Positions 1 to 12,047 of a stretch of 64,000 bases of DNA are shown here, piece by piece. Source of the DNA: Glandiceps talaboti (lineage: Eukaryota; Hemichordata; Enteropneusta; Spengelidae); assembly GCF_964340395.1 (NCBI RefSeq), contig NC_135559.1:1222001-1286000 (forward strand), read 5' to 3'. A program made the position numbers and the translations under genes. The notes under the pieces were generated by a model that saw nothing but the letters and a program-made list of their open reading frames with translations, was not told the origin of the DNA and ran no database searches. How positions within the stretch are numbered: position 1 is the stretch's first letter; every line of letters starts with the position of its first letter.

Positions 1-287
1 CGTTACTATGTTGAATGTACAGGGACTGGTATGTGACTAGGTGTGTACACCCTTCTGGAAAGACATAACATGTTTTAAAATGAAAACTAATGGTTCCAGA
101 GTGGAGGCTAGGAACGGTATAGATTGTACCAAGTTCATGTCATAATTAAGTACGAAAAAGCAGCAGAAATTTCAGACAAGTTTTGAATCTAATTTCAATA
201 TTAGATTTCATTTTCTCTGTTATCTGGTACTAAACCCTCAACACAAACTGTATGATATAGAGTGTAGAAGTTCATAATACTAAGTAC
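1..287. other. CNTROB intron, left edge
   Basis: Intronic sequence downstream (on the minus strand) of the last visible centrobin exon. I see no exon or repeat in it. Confidence 0.5.
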
Positions 288-3200
288 CTGGCTCTTTCTG
301 TCAGATTCTGCCTTTGATGCTCTTAGTTGTTCCTTACTAAGCCTCTCTACTGCTTCAGCTAGTTCTGTCTCAAATTTGCCAAGTATCTGTAAACAAACAA
401 ACAAACAAACATAGACATGTAGTTAATCTAGTCAAGTGGTACAAACTGAACTTGTAAACTTTTAACTCAACATAAAATATTTGAAAATAAAACTTTAATT
501 AAACTGTTAGTATCATGGTAATGATGATATATGCCTTCTATGACGTTATAATTGTCCTCTGGCTTTCTTAGAACTGTTATTTTGACACCATTTTTATATG
601 ACTGTATAACATATTACATCACTGGATTGTTAATAAGTTATATCTTCATACCAGGTTTGTGTTCAGTCAACTACACAGACAACTTTGTGCAGTACTGATG
701 CAGTGCAGTGCTACAACAGCACAATACACAACAAAAATATGCCGCTAAATGTATCAACTCAGCGTACAAATAAATACACTTTCAGTGTATTTGTCAATAA
801 TTATGAGTGATGCAAATCTGGATATACATGTATTCGGAATTCTCCTCACAAATAAATGACAGACAATGAGAAATATCCCAGAAGTTCAAGTATTGTTATT
901 GTTGGTGCTGTAAAATTTGACACCTACCTCTCGTTGTTTCTCACTGGATCTTTCAGCCTTTTCCTTCTCTTCTTTTAACCTTTCCATAAAAGTGTTTTTC
1001 TCAGATTCATGTTTCTTCCATCCTTCCACAACCTTGGCAAGTGTCTGTAAAAGAACAGTCACATTACTTCATTTCATTCAATCATTCTATGTTTTTCTCA
1101 TTATCATTTTACTACCATACATAAATTTTTGTCAGCATGTCAATAAAACATCAGTTTGCTAGAATTCAAAAGAATTAAGGATAGAGTCTAACTAGACTCA
1201 GTTCAATGGACTCACTAACCTAATTTGTTCTCTTTGCACATGTGCAACAACGTTGATTTATTCCATCTTTTGTGTTTCAGTGTAAACAGTCTAAATCGTC
1301 TATCGGTCTATCATGTAAACAGTCAAAATCGTCTATCGGTCTATCATGTCAACAGTCAAAATCGTCTATCGGTCTATTGTGTAAACAGTCAAAATTGTCT
1401 ATCGGTCTATCATGTAAACAGTCTAAATCGTCTATCGTGTAAACAGTCAAAATTGTCTATCGGCCTATTGTGCAAACACATGAAAATGCACTAACAGGTA
1501 AACAGCATTAAAACATTTCAACTGAAATGTCATCAAGTAAATTTAGCCTTAGACTTTCCTGACCAATGAGGGCAGCATATACAATGCAAAGTCAAGTCAA
1601 CAAAAATGGAAGATGAACAACATTTGGTGTTGGGTTGTTAGTTGTGTGTCTTCTAAGTCTAGAAAATCACTGGATGTAACCAGTCTTTATAGTTTGTTAT
1701 ATAATCCTTCCAAAGTCCTTAGTAAGTTGTATATATATACAAAATGTTATAAATTGTTGAGATATGTTAAACCCGAGTCACTGAAATCAAGTCTACATTG
1801 TAGAATGTGTTTCTTACCCTGTACATACCTTGTCAAGTCTACCTGTGTTTCTTACCCTGTACATACCTTGTCAAGTCTACCTGTGTTTCTTACCCTGTAC
1901 ATACCTTGTCAAGTCTACCTGTGTTTCTTACCCTGTACATACCTTGACAAATCTACCTGTGTTTCTTACCCTGTACATACCTTGTCAAGTCTACCTGTGT
2001 TTCTTGTCCTGTACATACCTTGACAAGTCTACCTGTGTTTCTTACCCTGTACATACCTTGACAAATCTACCTGTGTTTCTTACCCTGTACATACCTTGTC
2101 AAATCTACCTGTGTTTCTTACCCTGTACATACCTTGTCAAGTCTACCTGTGTTTCTTGTCCTGTACATACCTTGTCAAGTCTACCTGTGTTTCTTACCCT
2201 GTACATACCTTGTCAAATCTACCTGTGTTTCTTACCCTGTACATACCTTGTCAAGTCTACCTGTGTTTCTTGTCCTGTACATACCTTGTCAAGTCAACCT
2301 GTGTTTCTTGCCCTGTACATACCTTGTCAAATCTACCTGTGTTTCTTACCCTGTACATACCTTGTCAAATCTACCTGTGTTTCTTACCCTGTACATACCT
2401 TATCTAGTTGTTCTATCATGACATCTTTCTTTCTATCTGTTGACACAGCCACTGCCAATTGTTGTTGTGTTTCCAATAGTTTACTCTGTAATTGTTGAAT
2501 CTGCTTTTCACAGTGCTGCCATAGATAAACAGAAAAAACAAACTTACATTCAAATACAGTGTTATAACTGACATGTTGGAGCATAGACCATTTCATGTAG
2601 TCTATGGTTGGAGCAATGATGACATCGTTAGTGCTTCTAATGACTCCATAACTCTTACAAATCATTCCCTTGATTCCCTATTCCATAGCCAGCTGCCTTT
2701 TTTACTGCTACTAAATACCAGTCACTTATATCTCTACAGGTAACTTCCCAATGCAATGATATCAAGTCTATGATACAGTTTATATAATCTGAAAGAATGT
2801 CATGCTTCTCACCTTCCTTCTGTACTTTTCTCTTTCTACACTTTCCCTCAATAGTTGGTTTTCTGTGAAGAGAGTGCTGTCAGTGACTCTGGCTGCTACA
2901 GATGTACTAGTAGGGTTCCATAGTTGAGAAGACAGACCCAGTCCACTGTCGTAGCCCATAGTTGCCATAGGAGATACATCACTGAATGCTCTTGCACTGT
3001 AAACAGATTATACATATACACCATCAGTGATGTTAGTTCTTGGCATGCTCAGCAGGACTCAAAATTAGCAGTTGTCCATGGCACAGGGACTACTAAACAT
3101 TGTATCTAGACTACCAAATTAGCAGTAGTCCAGGACACATAGACTACTAAACATTATAATCTAGACTACCAAATTAGCAGTAGTCCAGGACATATAGACT

Positions 3201-6200
3201 ACTAAACATTATAATCTAGACTACTAAATTAGCAGTAATCTAGGACAAATAGACCACTACATGTACATATATACCCACATACATACCCACCTTAATAAAG
3301 TGTCTGTCTTAACACTGTCAAATGAATCTTCTTTGTGCTGACTGGTTTCCAAAGACGCATCAGCTACATTATTTACACTGTGTAGAAGTTCATTTACTGA
3401 ATCATTGGCATGATCAAAATTCTCTCTGTCTGTAGAAATACATGAAATATCATGATGAATAACGTTTATTCCATATGATACGATTTCAAAACAAAACCAT
3501 CTATCTCTAGATGCAATATAGCAACAGATTAATAAAATTTACATTTATTGTGAAATAAATAAGATCAGATGTTAGTAATGTAAAATGAATATTGATCTGA
3601 TGTAATATACATTATTACATACATTGTATGTACCAGAGATTACTTGCACCGGAATGCGGTGCATTGCATACTAGTGGTATTTGCACTGCAGTGCAATACC
3701 GAAAACGTCATTGCATACCTGCATACAAATGAGAGGTAAACGAGGACGAGTTTGTTCATTCTACACAAAAGCATGTGATCGCACATTGTCATTTCATTCA
3801 TCTCATACAACTTATTCCTTAGTAGTTCTATGTACTTGTAGTAAACTTACCTGGTAGTTCTATGTACTTGTAGTAAACTTACCTGGTAGTTCTATGTATT
3901 TGTAGTAAACTTACCTGGTAGTTCTATGTACTTGTAGTAAACTTACCTGGTAGTTCTATGTATTTGTAGTAAACTTACCTGGTAGTTCTATGTACTTGTA
4001 GTAAACTTACCTGGTAGTTCTATGTATTTGTAGTAAACTTACCTGGTAGTTCTATGTACTTGTAGTAAACTTACCTGGTAGTTCTATGTATTTGTAGTAA
4101 ACTTACCTGGTAGTTCTATGTATTTGTAGTAAACTTACCTGGTAGTTCTATGTATTTGTAGTAAACTTACCTGGTAGTTCTATGTACTTGTAGTAAACTT
4201 ACCTGGTAGTTCTATGTACTTGTAGTAAACTTACCTGGTAGTTCTATGTACTTGTAGTAAACTTACCTGGTAGTTCTATGTACTTGTAGTAAACTTACCT
4301 GGTAGTTCTATGTATTTGTAGTAAACTTACCTGGTAGTTCTATGTATTTGTAGTAAACTTACCTGGTAGTTCTATGTACTTGTAGTAAACTTACCTGGTA
4401 GTTCTATGTACTTGTAGTAAACTTACCTGGTAGTTCTATGTACTTGTAGTAAACTTACCTGGTAGTTCTATGTACTTGTAGTAAACTTACCTGGTAGTTC
4501 TATGTATTTGTAGTAAACTTACCTGGTAGTTCTATGTATTTGTAGTAAACTTACCTGGTAGTTCTATGTATTTGTAGTAAACTTACCTGGTAGTTCTATG
4601 TATTTGTAGTAAACTTACCTGGTAGTTCTATGTACTTGTAGTAAACTTACCTGGTAGTTCTATGTATTTGTAGTAAACTTACCTGGTAGTTCTATGTACT
4701 TGTAGTAAACTTACCTGGTAGTTCTATGTATTTGTAGTAAACTTACCTGGTAGTTCTATGTACTTGTAGTAAACTTACCTGGTAGTTCTATGTATTTGTA
4801 GTAAACTTACCTGGTAGTTCTATGTATTTGTAGTAAACTTACCTGGTAGTTCTATGTACTTGTAGTAAACTTACCTGGTAGTTCTATGTACTTGTAGTAA
4901 ACTTACCTGGTAGTTCTATGTACTTGTAGTAAACTTACCTGGTAGTTCTATGTACTTGTAGTAAACTTACCTGGTAGTTCTATGTACTTGTAGTAAACTT
5001 ACCTGGTAGTTCTATGTACTTGTAGTAAACTTACCTGGTAGTTCTATGTACTTGTAGTAAACTTACCTGGTAGTTCTATGTACTTGTAGTAAACTTACCT
5101 GGTAGTTCTATGTACTTGTAGTAAACTTACCTGGTATTTGTTTCCCTAGTGTCATCATATCATTAAGGTGACCTCTCACCCTTTCCATGTCATGGATATC
5201 ACATGATTTGACATCAGTGTATTGCTACAAAGTAAAAAAAGTCAATCAATATGCAGGAAACATGGAATGACAAATGCTGTTAGTGCAAATTATTTATAAT
5301 CCAAGTGGAATCTACATGTAAAAGATAACTGTTGTTGCATTTGCACCTAAACAATATCCCTGTGAAAATTAACGTCCCTTTTTGCATATGTCAATACATC
5401 ATGATAGTACATGTATATGATGAAAGCGCATCTGTGCAAACGTTAAGTCTAAGTTCATGAATTTAACTTCGTATTGCACAGTCATTTTAAATTTGTATGT
5501 AGTTCACCAAAGCTTTCACCTGGTATCCACCATAGCTTTGGTGAGCTAATTGAAAATTTCAGTCCAGTATGAAGTTAAATTCATGATAGTACATGAAGGT
5601 CTTTGAAAACCTATAATGCTATTTCACAAAATTGTTAATATAGAGTGGTATGACTTTGAGTTTTTTTCCCTTATTTGCATTATATCATGTATTTTAATTT
5701 CTTTAACATAGATACAAATGTATATAAGTTATCATAGGTAATACCCATCATGCATTATGTACCTTGAAATTATCAACAAAGTTTGCCATATATGAAAATG
5801 TTATGCCCAATGTTATGCCCAATGATGTAATGAAGTAATTATGCAATAACTTACAAAACAAGATCTTGTTAACTTTTCTTTACAGCAGTGACTACAGAGT
5901 TCATCCTCTGACTAATTTATGCAGCATGAATATTTGGAAAATAACAGGTGTGTGTGCTCATTACCCATGGTAGTGACTTTTGACTGGTCAACAGATATGG
6001 CCTGCATACTCTACATGTACTGTTTTGTTTGTCTTGTTGACTTCTTTACAATTGTACAATTTCTTACATTTCTGGGCTTTAGCTTACAAGTATGGTGGTA
6101 CTGTACATGTAGCTTTGTTGTACGTGTGAATGCTGTGTTGTGAATGTGATGCATGTGAGTGTATGCATGTGTGTGTGGAGTGTCTATTGACCGATTTTAA

Positions 6201-7906
6201 CATGGATATTTCCATTATCTAGGTATGCAAAAATATTGTTGCCTCAGTATAACAAATCAAATATCAAATCCCAAACTTTGAAAATTACACTTAGACAGTA
6301 AGTGACACATACGGAATGTGTTTGCAATGTACCATGTGAAGTTCTTCTCCACTGTCATTGATTGTACGTACCATGGAGATAGGAAGGACTGTGTTTCTAC
6401 CGTCATGTACGTATGAATACCGGGTACATGTAGGTGTGTACATCCATGTTATGGTTTGGCGTACGCGGCTTGTTAGGCCCATTTAAAATATTTGGAAATC
6501 ATCATACACATAATTTTATGTATGCTGTTGCAATCATTTCTAAGATAACTATGATCATAACTTTGTCCCAAAACACACAAAATTGCGATCATGAAATTCA
6601 TGCCTGACTGCAGACTCAGCCTTCATTTTTGTATACTCACCTTGGTATTATCACTTGTTAGCATATCAGATTTAGCCATGTCTGATTTCAGTGTTGACAA
6701 CATTGATCCCATATTTGTTAAACTTGGCATACTACCAGACAGACCATAGTGTGACCTTTGAACTGCTGATCTGGCTTTACTACTTGCATACATCTCTGTC
6801 CATGTAGTAGGTTGAAACTCTCTGTATCCTTTGTCTATATCCTTAGTAGCCTTGGAATCTACATCAGAACTGGTTGATTGATGTTTCCTGACTTCAGACT
6901 TGACAGGTGATTTTCTTGTCGTGACTTGTCTGACAGTAGAACCAGTTCTTTCACTTGAGACGTCTGATTCTGATCGTCCTCTGATGTCGTCATCGTGTTT
7001 ATGTGTTGCTTTTTTATCAGGACTGACAGAGTCTTTAGCTGGAGATAGGTCTTTCAAATCAGGATACTTATCAGTATAGGTGGTTATTCTCTTTCCTGGA
7101 CTAAGACTGTCTGTGGACATATCAAGTTTAGAATCACTTCCACTATGTTTGTACTCCATATTTAGTCCAGACGTTAAGTAGACACCATGACTCTGACTAA
7201 ACAGTTGTCTGCTAACTGGTGATCTCTCTTTGGTATTGTCATCATTTCTGTCCTGGTCTACTTTGTTGAGAGAAGTCAATGATTTACTTTTCCTGGATTC
7301 TTCCAAGTCTTTGCTTTCCTGCAGTGATGCCATTAACCTCTGTGTTATTGTAGTAGCAAGGTCTCTGTCAAAAGGTGTAGCTGGCAGTGATTTTGTGTGC
7401 TGATACTTCGATGAACTTTGCGTTGTGTAGTCTTTAGGTGAAGAATGGTGGCGGTATCTTTTTGATGTGAAATCACTAAACCTGTCTGTTTTATCAGCTC
7501 TGTAGCTACTGCTTGTAATCTCTGGTTTCTCAGCCCCATAGCTGCTCTGTGATACTTCTGCATTGTCCAACCCATAGCTGGTTCTTCTCCCACTACCAAC
7601 TGGTACAGGATCTGATTTTCTTGACCAGCTTTGTCGCCTTGAGCTTTCTAATAAAGGTGATGGACTGCCTTTGTCAAGATAGCCTGTTTTGATAGGGCTG
7701 GAATCCCGAGATCGTTGTGGTGAACTGGCTAGATAGCCTGTTTTGATAGGGCTGGAATCCCGAGATCGTTGTGGTGAACTGACTAGATAGCCTGTTTTGA
7801 TAGGGCTGGAATCCCGAGATCGTTGTGGTGAACTGGCTAAACTACTTGTTAATGGTTCTATACCACTTAGTAGTTCATCAGTGTCTATACTGGATGATTC
7901 AGTCAT
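288..7906 (-). CDS. CNTROB: Centrobin, N-terminal part; gene continues past the left edge
   Basis: Centrobin is a coiled-coil protein of daughter centrioles needed for centriole duplication and elongation. Seven coding exons fit GT-AG rules and join in frame: 7906-6641, 5224-5131, 3429-3291, 2996-2813, 2515-2399, 1044-928, 386-288, giving 672 codons. The start is the ATG at 7906, ten bases after an acceptor. Residues 562-600 (HCEKQIQQLQ to DRKKDVMIEQLDK) closely match remembered human centrobin (CERHIQSLQ to DRKKDTMIEQLDK), and the next exon TLAKVVEGWKKHE matches TLARVVEGWNRHE. An EDSFDS...TLL motif upstream also matches. Residues 1-422 are a low-complexity Ser-rich region with three copies of an 18-residue repeat. 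The coiled coil starts near residue 540. Exons beyond 288 lie outside the window. Identification is firm; the exact 5' end is less so. Confidence 0.93.
1281..1478. repeat. 33-bp minisatellite in CNTROB intron
   Basis: About six imperfect units built around TGTAAACAGTC and CTATCGGTCTA, with A/C and T/C variants and one shortened unit. It lies in the intron between the exons at 2399-2515 and 928-1044. It contains no splice-site copy, unlike the neighbouring 38-bp array. Confidence 0.85.
1807..2398. repeat. 38-bp minisatellite carrying copies of a CNTROB 5' splice site
   Basis: Sixteen units spaced exactly 38 bp. On the minus strand each contains AAG|GTATGTACAGG or a close variant, which is the donor of the exon ending at 2399 (GATAAG|GTATGTACAGG). 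The last unit is the authentic exon-intron border, so the array starts at the splice junction and runs into the intron. Forward-strand reading frames through it (VFLTLYIPCQVYLC-like) come from the repeat and are not genes. Confidence 0.92.
3085..3250. repeat. 53-bp repeat, three copies
   Basis: Three copies of a unit with CTACTAAACATTATAATCTAG and TTAGCAGTAGTCCAGGACA, with point differences, in a CNTROB intron just downstream of the donor at 3290 but not including it. Confidence 0.8.
3819..5130. repeat. 32-bp minisatellite, 41 units, each with a consensus 5' splice site
   Basis: Forty-one 32-bp units (1,312 bp) directly abut the CNTROB exon 5131-5224. On the minus strand the exon ends ATACCAG|GTAAGTTTAC, and every unit repeats ACCAG|GTAAGTTTAC, a perfect match to the U1 snRNA consensus. 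The units are otherwise almost invariant and differ at one C/T site (TGTACTTG or TGTATTTG). The nine units nearest the exon are all C. Confidence 0.95.
5225..6640. other. CNTROB intron, no genes seen
   Basis: Intron between the large first coding exon and the 94-nt second one. It is AT-rich single-copy sequence with short inverted stretches around 5450-5590 (an AGTTCACCAAAGCTT-type segment and its near complement). I see no exon. Confidence 0.5.
7678..7839. repeat. Coding 54-bp repeat in CNTROB exon
   Basis: Three nearly identical 54-bp units in frame inside the first coding exon, each giving 18 residues (SSPQRSRDSSPIKTGYLA-like). Only one codon clearly varies (GCC/GTC-type A/V at the unit edge). 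The Ser-Pro/Arg content suggests kinase sites. The similarity between units implies recent expansion. Confidence 0.9.
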
Positions 7907-7916
7907 CTTGCTATTT

Positions 7917-8503
7917 CTATGAAAAAAAAAGAAGAAAAAAAAGATGAGTTATGCATAAAAAAAGATGAACACACATGTAGTCACAACAAATAAAGTGTAT
8001 AGCAATAACTGCTACAAGGATCATACAATGCAAAAAATAATGACGGAAGTCATTGAATCTTTATTACCACTACTGGTGGGATGTCAGTTTACACTGTAGT
8101 GTAGTCTGTAAGGAATGCTGTGACAGAGCGCCCTCACACATCGGTCAACCTAAAATTGAGTCTTGGGAACAACACGATGTAATGTATCTTATAGTCTACA
8201 TGTACATGTAGTGTACATACCTATTCAATTAAATAACATGTTCATATATTGTGGTGGAGTGCTACCTTCCCCTGCTATAATCAATAGTTGGTAAGTCTCT
8301 GTACCACATATGGGTACATGTACTATTTACACAACTACTACTATTACTAAATAAATAATAGTCTACAAAATCTTTTATATAAATATTCTAACCATTTACA
8401 TTTATTACAATACATTTTGTTTTGTTTACATAAATCACATAGTCCTGATAAGTTCATTCCTGGATTGGTGCATAGATTTAGATCCAAAAATATACCAACA
8501 TTG

Positions 8504-8597
<94 letters not shown>

Positions 8598-10294
8598 AAA
8601 ATATGTTTATTAATTTTAGTGATGGACCTGTAATATATCATGATATAAAATAATTCTTATTGCATCAAAAATATCATTCTACTTTTAGGAAAAATGGTCA
8701 GTTGTGTGCAACAAATATTAATATGTATTTAAAAAAATATTATTTTAATCTTACAATTTACAAAACAAAGTCCAACACATACATTTATCAATATGTAATG
8801 TATAAAAATATTTCATTTTAGCACAAATTGTCAATTGTTTTGCAACACACATTATTAAATTTATATATCTCAAAATTATTAAAAAAACAATGGTCAATGT
8901 CTGCAACACATACTAAAATGTATAGCAATATGTCATTATAATTTTAGAAAAAATATTAACAAGTATGTACAGTATCAGTTAATATCATTTTAATTATCAG
9001 ATTGTCGCCTCTATTTGTTGGGTTATAGCAGTGTTAATTCATATAACCCTGGATTTAATTGCACTCAATTTTACTACAAGCCATACAATGTGATACAATA
9101 CAATTGACAACACAATGTGATCTATGTACAGTGTACTGGTACACTCACTGTAAATGTCACACAGTGCAGATGTGTAACAGATGTTAATAATGACATCTAT
9201 AACCTAAATAGTACATTTTAACAAAGGTTTATGAAAATACTAGAGAATTGTTTCCATAGTTTATCATTGCAATTCTTTTAAATGATGATTTCTTTGAATT
9301 TGCTGGCACCACATACATGTACGAATGAAGACATGTTACAGAACAGTTACACTATATTGGGGTGGGGGGTATTATTTAACAATCAATTTTGCAAGATTTG
9401 TCATGAAACATATTTTCACTGCAAAATTAAAAAGATCATAATCAGTTATCTGTACAGTAATCAATCATCGTAATTATACAGCCCAGACTCAACATATTTA
9501 TGAGATTGCAATATATTTCTGAAAATTCTGAAAAATTTAATAACTCATCATTTTGTACACATCATCGATTCGATGAAAGACTGACAATGTTTTGATAATT
9601 TTTTTCCCTCCGTCGAGTCGATGAACAAAAGACGGTGACTTCTGAAAACAATATTTTGCCAAAATGGAGTTTTACTAGATGGTCAATTGATAATGTACGG
9701 TGTAATCCAAATTATCATCAACATCACTTTGTCTCAGCAAAATTAAACCTTGCAAACGATACCAAAACACCATAAATTCACAGTAACTGAAATAAAAAAG
9801 TAGACGTGGAAATGAACGTACACTTACTAGCAGCTCTGCAAGAAATCCGATCTTACAACGTGCAACTAAACCATTTTCTAACCGTCTACTGTTCATATCG
9901 TGCCGTGGCATGATCGCCGAGACACGTCAAAACATGAACCACCAATCTCGCTACATGTACGGACGTTTTTATAGCGAGGCCGTCGATGCAAACTTTTAAA
10001 CAGATTTCATGAACAGACATTTTTAGCGTAATTTTCAAATGCTTGAAAACAACCCCTTTCAAAATTCCTACCATGTTAGCAATTTATTACATTGTATTGG
10101 TCGATTGCCACGTCCGACAAACGTGAGTTTTGTTAGCTCAGCTGACAGAACCAAAACAAAAACTTGTGTGAGCACGACAGCGGCTCGACCAAAGCCTTTT
10201 ATACGCTAACTATCTGTTTCACTGTAAAAATTTATCAATGTCTTTAAAATGTTCCACAAGGAAACGCTTAATCGTTAATCAAATGTCTTCTTAC
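7917..10294. other. Presumed 5'UTR intron of CNTROB
   Basis: Lies between the acceptor before the start codon (7917-7918 on the minus strand) and a candidate donor at 10294. It is AT-rich, with a long CA tract, and contains no supported coding exon. A second donor-like site near 9830 could end an alternative first exon, but splicing it in would put a stop before the ATG, so it would only be untranslated. Confidence 0.4.
8503..8595. repeat. (CA)n microsatellite
   Basis: Uninterrupted CA dinucleotide run of about 45 repeats. The reading frames across it are artefacts. Confidence 0.97.
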
Positions 10295-10600
10295 CTTTAA
10301 AAGGACGGAAATTCACAAAGTTGTGCAGACAGCATAGACCTTGCGTTTAAAAACAGTCGCCACCACTTTTTTAAAAGTTACCAACTTGCGCATGCGTGTA
10401 TTTAAAACGAGGCCATGACCCCAAAATTGACCCACCTTCCATTTCCTAGTTTTTTGAGTCGATCGTGTATTTGTGATTTACTTGAAAAATTAGTTCTTTT
10501 TCTTAGAAAATTGTAAACTGTCTGTCCGTAAGAACGCCAGATAACACCAGTCTATTTAGTTTACTGACTGGACGCATCATCAGAAGGTAATACAGAGACA
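10295..10600. promoter_or_regulatory. Probable bidirectional CNTROB/TRAPPC1 promoter region
   Basis: Between the divergent genes. TGCGCATGCG at 10387-10396 matches the core of the NRF1 palindrome, typical of TATA-less housekeeping promoters. On the minus strand, TTAAAG|GTAAGAAG at 10295/10294 is a plausible donor of a CNTROB 5'UTR exon. On the plus strand, AGAAG|GTAATA near 10586 could end a TRAPPC1 leader exon, to be joined to the acceptor at 12031-12032. Transcript starts are inferred, not seen. Confidence 0.5.
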
Positions 10601-11223
10601 TTCAGCACACAAGACTGGAGCCCTGTGGGATTTATCACAACACGACGAAACCAACTCAGGCAACTGTGTTGATCGTTGAAGGCCTCAGCGTCACTCTTTT
10701 TCCTTTAGATTGATAGGTGGGTAATCCTCCAAATTGTTCGCATCTGATAATCAAACCTTAAAAATGTTAAATAGTCATTCAACCATATGTGTAGAGATGA
10801 TAATGTTTTGGAAGTAAAAACCTACGTCAGAATTGTATCTCCTTTAGGCTTTAATTCCCTCTCTCTCATTTTCCATTGCAATGAAATACAATCTGCATTT
10901 TGTGGAAATGCGAATGGGTTATTTGAAAAAGCTTCCCTTCTGCGTGCTAATACATATTCTTATCCTAGTTTATACGTTTAATTTATATAAAAAAGAATGT
11001 TTTATATTCATTTTTTTTTAATTTTGGAAATATTATCATAGTGGATACCCTCCATGCTATGATTAACTCACTAAACTTCCCGGATTACTCCGCATGCAAG
11101 CAGGACTATGAACTGTGTTGGTAATGTTTTCTAGCCCTGGTAACAGACATGAAGAATCGGGTAAAACTAATCAAGTTTTGATCACTCGATGTATCATAAT
11201 ATTGCTTAAGAACATACATGTAG

Positions 11224-11762
11224 GGATATGTAATATTTCTTAGATTGTTGTTTTCCTTGTCTACAGGCAAAATTAAAAAAACAAAACATTTGACTTGAAT
11301 ATATTTCCTGTCCCTTTATGGAAAAAACACTAATAGACCTGCTGCCAGTTCCAAGGTGCATCATGTGTCTCCCCATACAACACCATGTATTCTGTACCTG
11401 CAGGAGGGGGGGGGGGGTTGCATGCGCTACTCAGGGTGTTGTTGTCTCCTGACTGTACCCTGGATTTATCAGTAAAATCCTCCCTGTCAATGATGATGTT
11501 TAGTCTTTGTTCTATAAAATCACTCATAATTAAAGAGGTCAACATTTTTTTTTCCTTTTATGATGAAAATGTACTAAAGACAAAACAAGTTGAAAAGCAA
11601 CAACATTAGCAAGGTCATCTCATGCAATGCATCTTGGGACCGGAAAATAGTCTATTGTCTTCTAGTGTAGAGTGTATATTGATCAGATACATTTGTAGTA
11701 GCAGGATTCGTGATATATTCCGCAGGAATACAACAGTCTAAACTATAATACAGGTCCCTGTG
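11224..11762. mobile_element. Degraded hAT-like MITE with internal insertion
   Basis: The left part (AGGGATATGTAATATTTC, TAGATTGTTGTTTTCC, then GTCTACAG) and the right part (ATACATTTGTAGTAGCAGGATTCGT, ending TCCCTGTG) match the same order of segments in the better preserved element at 58585-58799. About 330 bp of unrelated sequence, including a G11 run, separates the halves. It is probably an old copy split by an insertion. Confidence 0.6.
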
Positions 11763-11965
11763 CTTGGGAACCATAGTTCAATGACTGAGAACCTGGCTTG
11801 GGAACCATAGTTCAATGGCTGAGAACCTGAGTTGGGAACCATAGTTCAATGACTGAGAACCTGTGCTTGGGAACCATAGTTCAATGGCTGAGAACCTGGC
11901 TTGGGAACCATAGTTCAATGACTGAGAACCTGGCTTGGAACCATAGTTCAATGACTGAGAACCTG
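11763..11965. repeat. ~35-bp minisatellite upstream of TRAPPC1
   Basis: Six units of CTTGGGAACCATAGTTCAATG plus ACTGAGAACCTG with small length changes, directly following the MITE copy and preceding the first coding exon of TRAPPC1. Confidence 0.88.
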
Positions 11966-12047
11966 TGTAAATTTGATCTAGTTGTCATCCGTAACAAAAA
12001 CATTGAATTGGATATCTCTTTGTTATTGACAGATCTGTAGTGCAATC

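Noticed and set aside
1613-2498. Forward frames with VFLTLYIPCQVYLCFLPCTYL repeats
   Set aside because: They are the antisense of CNTROB and of the 38-bp splice-donor array; the real gene is on the minus strand.
3819-5130. CRISPR-like array
   Set aside because: Regular repeats but no variable spacers, and the context is a eukaryotic intron. It is a minisatellite, as are the other arrays.
9675-9911. Alternative coding first exon of CNTROB starting at 9911
   Set aside because: A donor-like site exists, but joining it to the exon at 7916 meets a stop before the main ATG. At most it is an untranslated exon.
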